Translations under genes and position numbers: made by a program
Notes under the pieces: generated by a model
The model's input: the letters and a program-made list of their open reading frames with translations, nothing else
Database searches by the model: none
What the model was told of the DNA's origin: nothing
In this document: positions 1 through 4,723 of the stretch, piece after piece
How positions within the stretch are numbered: position 1 is the first letter of the stretch
Layout: each line of letters starts with the position of its first letter
Source: CAXGUU01 sp964012875
GTDB lineage: Bacteria; Pseudomonadota; Gammaproteobacteria; Ga0077536
Length of the DNA stretch: 5,557 nt
Reading direction: 5' to 3'
Assembly (NCBI GenBank): GCA_964012875.1
Contig: CAXGUU010000224.1
Coordinates: 1 to 5,557 of the forward strand

Positions 1-143
1 CTCAGCACCGCAAACGCATGCGCGAAGTGGCGCAAAGGTGCCAGCCGGCTGATAAGCGTGAAATACAGGCCCGCACCACCGAGCGCTATGACCAGCGGCA
101 ATCCCCAGACCAGGGAGACCATCTCAGACCAGAAGACTTCCAT
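1..143 (-). CDS. AGCS family sodium:alanine/glycine symporter, N-terminal fragment
   Basis: An open reading frame begins at the ATG complementary to 141-143 and stays open for 47 codons to the left edge, so only the N-terminus is visible. The protein begins MEVFWSEMVSLVWG and continues with a hydrophobic segment (residues 9-31, LVWGLPLVIALGGAGLYFTL). It is followed by an R-L-x-P-L-R-H-F-x-H-A stretch around residues 33-43. The pattern of S-L-V-W-G, a glycine-rich first membrane helix ending G-L-Y-F-T, and a basic R-H-F loop is the usual start of AGCS sodium-coupled amino-acid symporters, inner-membrane proteins of about 450-550 residues. No clear Shine-Dalgarno sequence precedes the ATG, and the second Met (residue 8) is an alternative start. 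It is divergent from the RutA-like oxygenase. The family call rests on recalled sequence character; the transported amino acid is unknown. Confidence 0.72.
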   Translation of the reverse strand, partial: MEVFWSEMVSLVWGLPLVIALGGAGLYFTLISRLAPLRHFAHAFAVL

Positions 144-263
144 TATGATGACATTAACCGTCGGCGGGCATGAATTGAGATTCGCGTTGACTGCGCACAC
201 CGCGCTCGCCACCACGATAGAATTCGCGGACCAACGATTGTATGCCAAGGTCGAACCCGCGAC

Positions 264-282
264 CCTGGTGCTTTTACCCAGG
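264..282 (+). promoter_or_regulatory. Small hairpin overlapping the oxygenase ribosome binding site
   Basis: CCTGG at 264-268 pairs with CCAGG at 278-282 across a 9-nt loop. The right arm shares its last three bases with the AGGAGAA Shine-Dalgarno sequence of the downstream gene, so in the transcript the stem could partly hide the ribosome binding site. It has only five base pairs, so it may have no role. No convincing sigma70 promoter for either divergent gene is visible in 144-293. Confidence 0.2.
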
Positions 283-286
283 AGAA
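280..286 (+). promoter_or_regulatory. Strong Shine-Dalgarno that fixes the GTG start of the oxygenase
   Basis: AGGAGAA lies seven bases before the GTG at 294. It is the best ribosome binding site in the window and supports GTG as the initiation codon over the internal methionine at residue 13. Confidence 0.75.
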
Positions 287-293
287 TTGCGTC

Positions 294-1361
294 GTGAGTA
301 AAGCGCGCGAGCTTGAGCTCGGTCTGTTCATGCCGAACTGCTCGAATATGTCGGCCATATCGACCTACCGCATCGTCGAAGACGAATGGCCCTACGAGAC
401 GAACAAAGATATTGCACTTGCGGCGGAAGCGGCGGACTTCAAGCTGCTCTTCCCGGTCAGCCGATGGCGCGGCTTCGGAGGAGAAACGGACTATCTCGGC
501 ACCTCGCTCGAAACCATGACCTGGGCTGCCGGACTGCTTGAGGCGACCTCAAGGATCAAAATCTTTTCCACCGTTCATGTGCCGGTTTTCCATCCCGCCG
601 TGGTCGCCAAGATGGGCGCGACGCTTGACCACATCAGCGGCGGACGCTGGGGTATCAACCTAGTCAGCGGCTGGAGCGAGGATGAGTTCGGCATGATGGG
701 CATCCAGCTCGAGGAACACGCCGAACGCTACCAGCGCACCACCGCTTTTATCGAGGTGTTGCGCGGACTGTGGTCGGAACCGGCCGGCACGTTTAACCAC
801 GAGTCGAAGTGGTACACGATCAAGGGCGGTTACTCACTGCCGCAGCCGCCAACGCAACCGCCGATCGCCAACGCGGGCTCGTCGGACGATGGCAAGAACA
901 TGACCGCCCGACACTGTGACTGGTCGTTTCTGTCAACGCCGTCTCTGGAGGCGACCGCGCCCATTGTTGATGACATCAAATCACGGGCCGAGGCTGCTGG
1001 CCGCAATGTCAAAACTGCCGCCTTCCCGTTTGTCCTGTGGCGCGACTCCGAAGACGAAGCGCAGGCGGAGATTCAACGCATTATCGACAACAAAGACGCC
1101 GTTGCCGCCAAAAACTGGATGGATGGCGCCAAGATCGGCAGCGGCTCCTTCGATCAGTTCACGCTCGACATGTTCACCGTCGGCGCTGGCGCCGTCCACG
1201 CCATTGGCACCAAAGAACAGGTCGCCGAGAAATTAAAAACCCTCTACGACGCGGGCATCGATGGTGTGCTGATGGTGTTTCAGGCCTACCTGAATGACAC
1301 CCGGCGATTTGCGCGCGACATCTCGCCGATCCTCCGCGAGATGGGCGTCATCGGACAATAA
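294..1361 (+). CDS. LLM-class flavin-dependent monooxygenase, RutA-like
   Basis: A complete 355-residue luciferase-like monooxygenase (TIM barrel, reduced FMN supplied by a separate reductase, cytoplasmic). It starts at GTG with AGGAGAA seven bases upstream and ends with TAA. Features resembling RutA, the ring-opening pyrimidine monooxygenase, are R-G-F-G-G-E-T-D (residues 59-66), A-T-S-R-I-K-I-F-S-T (84-93), ISGGRWGINLVSGW (114-127), the E-R-Y of the next helix (144-146), and AGSSDDG (194-200) in the FMN phosphate-binding region. Thr93 and Asn122 align with RutA Thr105 and Asn134, which I recall as the O2-pocket residues of flavin-N5-peroxide enzymes. Length matches RutA and the SfnG/SsuD relatives (about 350-380). 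No other rut genes (rutB-G) are visible, so pyrimidine use is not implied; amide, heterocycle or organosulfur substrates are equally possible. The family is secure, the RutA-like branch probable, and the substrate unknown. It converges on the DUF35 gene with an 11-base gap. Confidence 0.9.
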   Translation: MSKARELELGLFMPNCSNMSAISTYRIVEDEWPYETNKDIALAAEAADFKLLFPVSRWRGFGGETDYLGTSLETMTWAAGLLEATSRIKIFSTVHVPVFHPAVVAKMGATLDHISGGRWGINLVSGWSEDEFGMMGIQLEEHAERYQRTTAFIEVLRGLWSEPAGTFNHESKWYTIKGGYSLPQPPTQPPIANAGSSDDGKNMTARHCDWSFLSTPSLEATAPIVDDIKSRAEAAGRNVKTAAFPFVLWRDSEDEAQAEIQRIIDNKDAVAAKNWMDGAKIGSGSFDQFTLDMFTVGAGAVHAIGTKEQVAEKLKTLYDAGIDGVLMVFQAYLNDTRRFARDISPILREMGVIGQ

Positions 1362-1372
1362 CAGGGCGATAT

Positions 1373-1822
1373 TCAACCGTTTGCGTCACTTGCATAACGC
1401 CAGTGCAACAGTGAGTAGTGCATATCACTATCGTTGTGATGCTCGAATACGCCGGTAACGCTCGCACCGATCTCGATTTCGCACATGGGGTCACCCAGCA
1501 GGTTACCCACCAGCCTGACGTTGTCAGCATGTGGTAGCTCCACCAGAACGATCACATACGGCCCCTGCTCTTTCAACGCCGGATGGACCGGGTGCCACAC
1601 CCGCTGGTGGCTGTAGATCACACCGCGGGCCTCAACCGACGCGAATTCGAGGTCGGGATTCAGACAGCGGTGGCAAATCCATTCAGGGCCCCATTGGTGG
1701 CGCGCGCAACGACGACAACGCTGAACCTTGAGTACTTCTTGCTGCAGTCCTTCCCAGAACGGGCGATCGAGGTCGGTGGGCTCAGGTGCCGGAAGTCCGG
1801 ACGCAAGATAGTACGTGTTCAA
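1373..1822 (-). CDS. DUF35 zinc-ribbon/OB-fold protein, partner of thiolase-like protein
   Basis: A 149-residue protein with the two-part DUF35 layout. An N-terminal helix (P-F-W-E-G-L, 21-26) leads into a rubredoxin-like zinc ribbon with Cys36, Cys39, Cys50 and Cys53 (C-x2-C, 10 residues, C-x2-C). An OB-fold follows (about 58-130), including G-V-I-Y-S-H (67-72) and Y-V-I-V-L-V-E-L-P (89-97). In the family these proteins bind thiolase-fold enzymes, and the OB-fold is thought to help form the acyl-CoA site. Here the gene directly follows such an enzyme and overlaps it by four bases (TTGA, 1819-1822), which suggests translational coupling and a complex. Initiation is at TTG, supported by GAGG seven bases upstream. 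It ends with TGA, only 11 bases from the convergent oxygenase stop codon. All four cysteines are present, so zinc binding is expected. Family secure; exact reaction depends on the partner. Confidence 0.9.
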   Translation of the reverse strand: MNTYYLASGLPAPEPTDLDRPFWEGLQQEVLKVQRCRRCARHQWGPEWICHRCLNPDLEFASVEARGVIYSHQRVWHPVHPALKEQGPYVIVLVELPHADNVRLVGNLLGDPMCEIEIGASVTGVFEHHNDSDMHYSLLHWRYASDANG

Positions 1823-3000
1823 AGCGTCGCCTCGCTACCAAATATGCAGCTGCTGACCGGGGTCACCATCGGTCCCGAAATAACCATGGAGACTTCCGCG
1901 TGCGGTACCTGCGCACTTGAGGTCCGGCGAATCTGGCGTACGGCTTCGATGTTGAGACCAAGGCCGTGCATGTAGCACTCCGCTAGATTGCCGCCGCTGG
2001 TATTAAGCGGTAACTGGCCTTCGGGGGCGATCAGGTTGTCGAGCACAAAAAATTCGTTGGCTTCTTCGGCACGGCACAAGCCGTGCTCAACAATGCTCAT
2101 CAATACCCCACCCGTGAAATTTTCGTAACTTTGCAACACATCAATATCCGCGGGACCCAGGCGCGCCATCTCGTATAAACGCGGTGCCACGCTTTTAAAA
2201 CTTGATGTCGCATAGTCGGGTGTATTGTGAACCGGCGCACCAGCACGGTACTGGCTGCCTGCCACCGCACCGAGCAGGTAGCACGGTGGGTGGGGAAAAT
2301 CGCGTGCGCGCTCGGCCGAGACGAGGATCATGGCCGCCGCACCATCGTTCTCCAGGCAGCAATCAAACAAGTGCCAGGGCTCAACGATCCAGCGCGACTC
2401 GTCATAAGTCTGTTCGTCGAGCGGCCGCCCGTGCATGACCGCCCGCGGGTTGGCCTGAGCGTGCTGGTAGCAGGCCATCGCGATTGCCCGCTGCGCTGCC
2501 TGCTCGACGCCGTACTCGTGGGCAAAACGTCGGTACTTCATCACGAACATGTGCGCCGGCGACATCAGACCGTAAGGTACGGTGTGGGCCAGATCACCTG
2601 TGACCGTCAGCTGTTGCGCCCCCTGCCCGAAGCGCCCGAACTGACCTTGCGCAAGGGCGCGGAATACAACCACGCATTCCGCCATGCCGCTTTGGATCGC
2701 TGCCGCGGCGTTGCCGATCGCGGCCGAACCGCCACCACCACCACCGCCCCACTGCATGTTGGCAAAACGCAGTTCGCAACAGCCTAAAGCGGCGGCAAGC
2801 AGCGACGGGTCACTGCGGTCGTTACTGAACGAGGCGAAACCGTCAATATCGCGCGGATGGATACCGGCGTCTTCACAGGCCTTGATAATCGCGTCCAGCG
2901 CCAGCTTGAACTCGGCGTCCGGCGACTGTCCGCGCTTGTAATAGGCGGTCTCGCCAATGCCGACGACGGCAGTTCGTCCGCGCAGACTACGTTGGTTCAT
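1819..3000 (-). CDS. Thiolase-fold protein lacking the thiolase cysteine (SCP2-thiolase/Ltp2-like)
   Basis: A complete 393-residue protein, typical for the family. It opens with R-T-A-V-V-G-I-G-E-T (9-18), the usual start of SCP2-type thiolase-like proteins, and keeps the fold through ENDGAAAMILVS (217-228), the C-terminal domain, and S-G-G-N-L-A-E (335-341). The nucleophilic-Cys loop is instead W-G-G-G-G-G-G-G-S (84-92) with no cysteine. The usual G-H-P motif is replaced by E-C-Y-M-H-G (341-346). Tyr292 (S-Y-E-N-F-T) and Tyr343 fall close to the two tyrosines I recall as proposed catalytic residues in Ltp2 aldolase (near 294 and 344). It is therefore unlikely to be a normal beta-ketothiolase; a retro-aldol carbon-carbon lyase on an acyl-CoA is the best guess. 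An in-frame TAA at 3012-3010 makes ATG at 3000 the earliest start; the Shine-Dalgarno is weak. It lies 32 bases after the GST gene and overlaps DUF35. Confidence 0.88.
   Translation of the reverse strand: MNQRSLRGRTAVVGIGETAYYKRGQSPDAEFKLALDAIIKACEDAGIHPRDIDGFASFSNDRSDPSLLAAALGCCELRFANMQWGGGGGGGSAAIGNAAAAIQSGMAECVVVFRALAQGQFGRFGQGAQQLTVTGDLAHTVPYGLMSPAHMFVMKYRRFAHEYGVEQAAQRAIAMACYQHAQANPRAVMHGRPLDEQTYDESRWIVEPWHLFDCCLENDGAAAMILVSAERARDFPHPPCYLLGAVAGSQYRAGAPVHNTPDYATSSFKSVAPRLYEMARLGPADIDVLQSYENFTGGVLMSIVEHGLCRAEEANEFFVLDNLIAPEGQLPLNTSGGNLAECYMHGLGLNIEAVRQIRRTSSAQVPHAEVSMVISGPMVTPVSSCIFGSEATL
1830..1833 (-). promoter_or_regulatory. Shine-Dalgarno supporting the TTG start of the DUF35 gene
   Basis: On the minus strand GAGG sits seven bases before the TTG at 1822-1820, inside the last codons of the thiolase-like gene. 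It makes a TTG start within the four-base overlap plausible. Confidence 0.5.
2729..2750. repeat. In-frame trinucleotide tract encoding seven glycines
   Basis: The plus strand shows a CC-GCC-ACC-ACC-ACC-ACC-GCC-CC tract, read on the minus strand as glycine codons 85-91 of the thiolase-like protein. It is short and partly interrupted. Any slippage would add or remove glycines without breaking the frame. Confidence 0.55.
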
Positions 3001-3032
3001 TGCCGTGGCTTACCCGAACGCGAACGAACTGA

Positions 3033-3638
3033 CTATTCAGGATTGAGCGTACACAGCTCACGCTCAAACAAGCGCGTGAGGTAGGCACGCAGGTTCGGGA
3101 AGGGCTCCAACTGGCCCTGACGACGGCCCCAGTTCACGCACCAGCTGGCAATGATGTCGGTCACCGAGAAGGTGTCGCCGACCAGAAACTGCTGATCGGC
3201 AAGCTTGTCTTCCAACACCTGGGCGCCGTTACGAAACTCCTCGAAATTCGGTTCAACGACCGCAGCGACGCGCTTCTCCTCAGGATAGAACGCCGTATGC
3301 TTGGCGTTGCTCCATAGGTAGGCCTCCATTTCGCTCAATACGAACGAGGTCCATTGCTCGTGCAGGGCGCGTTCGCGTGTTCCCGGCTGCGCCAACAACG
3401 AATTCCCCGGCACAAGATCGCACAGCACCGTGCAGATGGCCGCCGACTCAAACAGCGGTTCGCCGTCAATCATAGCCGCGGGAAATTTGGCCTGTGGGTG
3501 GAGCGGGCGCAGTTCATCGCTGCCGATCAGCGCGCGATCTTCAACGTAGTCGAACGGCAGGTCGAGTTCGAGCAAGGTCCACCGACAACGCGCTGATCGA
3601 GTTGGCCCGAGTCCGTACAAGGTAATTTCATGTGCCAT
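3033..3638 (-). CDS. Glutathione S-transferase-like protein
   Basis: A complete 201-residue cytosolic GST, close to the usual 200-220. The N-terminal thioredoxin-like domain (about 1-80) runs I-T-L-Y-G-L-G-P-T-R-S-A, with Thr13 and Ser15 near the usual catalytic position. It then has the cis-proline Pro53 in K-F-P-A and the glutathione gamma-glutamyl binding pair Glu64-Ser65 in F-E-S-A-A-I. The all-helical C-terminal domain carries the N-capping box F-S-V-T-D (157-161) and the final P-N-L-R-A-Y motif (181-186). Such enzymes add glutathione to electrophiles, or use it for isomerisation, dehalogenation or disulfide chemistry; which applies here cannot be told. ATG at 3638 has a weak AGAAG eight bases upstream. 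It is the first gene after the TATAAT promoter candidate and is 32 bases before the thiolase-like gene, so the two are probably co-transcribed. The link suggests handling of a reactive carbonyl or unsaturated intermediate. Confidence 0.87.
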   Translation of the reverse strand: MAHEITLYGLGPTRSARCRWTLLELDLPFDYVEDRALIGSDELRPLHPQAKFPAAMIDGEPLFESAAICTVLCDLVPGNSLLAQPGTRERALHEQWTSFVLSEMEAYLWSNAKHTAFYPEEKRVAAVVEPNFEEFRNGAQVLEDKLADQQFLVGDTFSVTDIIASWCVNWGRRQGQLEPFPNLRAYLTRLFERELCTLNPE

Positions 3639-3678
3639 GTTTCAGTCTTCTGCAGCGGTCGAATAGGCGCGCGATTAC

Positions 3679-3684
3679 ATTATA
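3679..3684 (-). promoter_or_regulatory. Probable -10 element of the GST-thiolase-DUF35 operon
   Basis: The minus strand has a perfect TATAAT 40-45 bases upstream of the GST start codon, which would give a 5' leader of about 30-35 bases. No acceptable -35 hexamer lies 16-18 bases upstream. If the promoter is real it may need an activator or use a non-canonical contact. It lies in the 112-base gap after the hydratase stop codon. Confidence 0.5.
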
Positions 3685-3708
3685 CAAAAGCTCGCACCGA
3701 CGATGCTG

Positions 3709-3720
3709 TTCCCTTGGGAA
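3709..3720. promoter_or_regulatory. Short dyad next to the -35 region, possible operator
   Basis: TTCCC and GGGAA form an inverted repeat with a two-base centre, centred about 42 bases before the transcription start predicted from the TATAAT at 3679-3684. This is where an activator bound next to RNA polymerase often sits. The arms are only five bases, the flanks do not extend the symmetry, and the binding protein is unknown. Confidence 0.25.
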
Positions 3721-3750
3721 TGTGCAATAAGTCGCGCAACCGTCCCGGCA

Positions 3751-4536
3751 CTATCGCCCTTTCCACTCTGGCGACCGTTTTTCTGCAAAGGCCGCTGCGC
3801 CTTCGATGCGATCATCGCTGTTATACCAGTTGCTGAATGCCGGATAAGCGGACTGAGTGTCCATTGCCGCCTCGATACTCGACTCATCAAGCCCGCGCAT
3901 GACAGTTTGCTTCGATGCACGAATCGCCAGTGGTGCACATTTCAGGATGCGCTCGCACCAGTTTTTAATGGATTTTTCGAGATTCGCCGGTTCCACCAGT
4001 TCAGTGACAAAGCCAAGCCGAAATCCTTCACTGGCTCCGACCATATCTCCGGTCAGGATCAGTCCCATGGCCTGTTTAAGGCCAATTTGGCGCGCCAGAC
4101 GGTGCATGCCACCGCCAAGCGCAACTGCGCCAACCAGGGGCTCGGGCAGTCCAAATCGCGAACGCGGGGTCGCCAGCAAGATGTCGCAGGCGAGCGCGAC
4201 TTCGAATCCCCCCCCCACGGCAACACCATCAACGGCAGCGATTATGGGCTTCTCCAGATCAAATCGCTCAATCAGTCCGGCGTAACCACTGGCCGGATAA
4301 ATATTGGGCTTGCCCGCCTTTGCGATGGCTTTTAAATCGCTGCCGGCAGAAAACGCGCGTTCGCCGGCACCGGCGATCACACAGAGATACTGGCTGTCGT
4401 CGGCGGCGTAATCATCGAACGCAGACTGCAACTCGTCGTGCATTTGCTGATTGATCGCGTTCAGAACCTCGGGGCGATTCATAGTCACGCGCATAACATT
4501 GTCGCGCTTCGAAACTTCGATAGATTGATAATCCAT
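3751..4536 (-). CDS. Enoyl-CoA hydratase/isomerase (crotonase), CaiD-like
   Basis: A complete 261-residue crotonase, the normal family length. It has the first oxyanion-hole segment A-F-S-A-G-S-D-L-K-A (61-70) and the second, D-G-V-A-V-G-G-G-F-E (103-112). The two glutamates of true hydratases are both present: Glu112 in G-G-G-F-E and Glu132 in L-P-E-P-L-V-G, aligned to rat hydratase Glu144 and Glu164. The C-terminus E-G-A-A-A-F-A-E-K-R-S-P-E-W-K-G-R is the classic crotonase ending. G-Y-A-G-L-I-E-R-F-D-L-E-K-P (84-97) and the F-S-A-G-x-D-L-K loop resemble CaiD, the crotonobetainyl-CoA hydratase, more than FadB-type hydratases. Expected role: reversible water addition to a 2,3-unsaturated acyl-CoA in the cytoplasm. 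ATG at 4536 has AAGGGG six bases upstream. No other carnitine genes are visible, so the substrate is left open. It sits between the amidase and GST genes on the same strand. Confidence 0.93.
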   Translation of the reverse strand: MDYQSIEVSKRDNVMRVTMNRPEVLNAINQQMHDELQSAFDDYAADDSQYLCVIAGAGERAFSAGSDLKAIAKAGKPNIYPASGYAGLIERFDLEKPIIAAVDGVAVGGGFEVALACDILLATPRSRFGLPEPLVGAVALGGGMHRLARQIGLKQAMGLILTGDMVGASEGFRLGFVTELVEPANLEKSIKNWCERILKCAPLAIRASKQTVMRGLDESSIEAAMDTQSAYPAFSNWYNSDDRIEGAAAFAEKRSPEWKGR

Positions 4537-4591
4537 TCGTTACCCCTTGTGTAATGTTGATGCCTGCGAAAAAGAGCGGTGGCTGCGGTCG

Positions 4592-4620
4592 ATGATATCC
4601 GGGACGGCATCATTTGTATT
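4592..4620 (-). promoter_or_regulatory. Weak sigma70-like promoter candidate before the hydratase gene
   Basis: On the minus strand TATCAT (4597-4592, five of six to consensus) follows AATACA (4620-4615, three of six) by 17 bases, inside the 187-base gap between amidase and hydratase. A five-base inverted repeat, CGCGA (4624-4628) with TCGCG (4637-4641), lies just upstream. The match is weak and could be chance, but the gap is too long for the hydratase to be tightly coupled to the amidase. Confidence 0.22.
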
Positions 4621-4723
4621 AACCGCGAACATCAGCTCGCGTGAATGAATCGCGCGGTAGACAGACGCAGCCCTGCAAGATCCCATGGCGCCGGTTCATA
4701 GGCGCTTTTGACCTCAGTTCGTC

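Noticed and set aside
187..223. TTGACT and TAGAAT as a plus-strand promoter for the oxygenase
   Set aside because: The spacing is 25 bases, far from the 16-18 needed, and no better partner hexamer was found.
58..297. 79-codon plus-strand reading frame ending over the oxygenase start
   Set aside because: Half of it is antisense to the AGCS-like N-terminus, it has no recognisable domain, and its end only overlaps the GTG start by chance.
294..1361. Calling the oxygenase rutA and inferring pyrimidine degradation
   Set aside because: No rutB-G genes flank it and substrate residues cannot be verified by eye, so the symbol would overstate the evidence.
2227..2787. 186-codon plus-strand reading frame
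   Set aside because: It lies wholly antisense to the thiolase-like gene, which has clear family motifs. The translation is rich in Arg and His and shows no domain; this is the usual shadow in GC-rich DNA.
3703..4335. 210-codon plus-strand reading frame
   Set aside because: Mostly antisense to the well-conserved crotonase, with no recognisable motif and no good ribosome binding site.
3751..4536. Calling the crotonase caiD and inferring carnitine metabolism
   Set aside because: Similarity to CaiD is real, but no caiA, caiB, caiC or caiT-like gene is visible, and the neighbours point elsewhere.
4688..4709. GCGCC/GGCGC stem followed by TTTT on the plus strand, terminator-like
   Set aside because: It is oriented for plus-strand transcription, but no plus-strand gene precedes it. 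The stem is five pairs with an eight-base loop, and on the minus strand there is no T-run after the stem.
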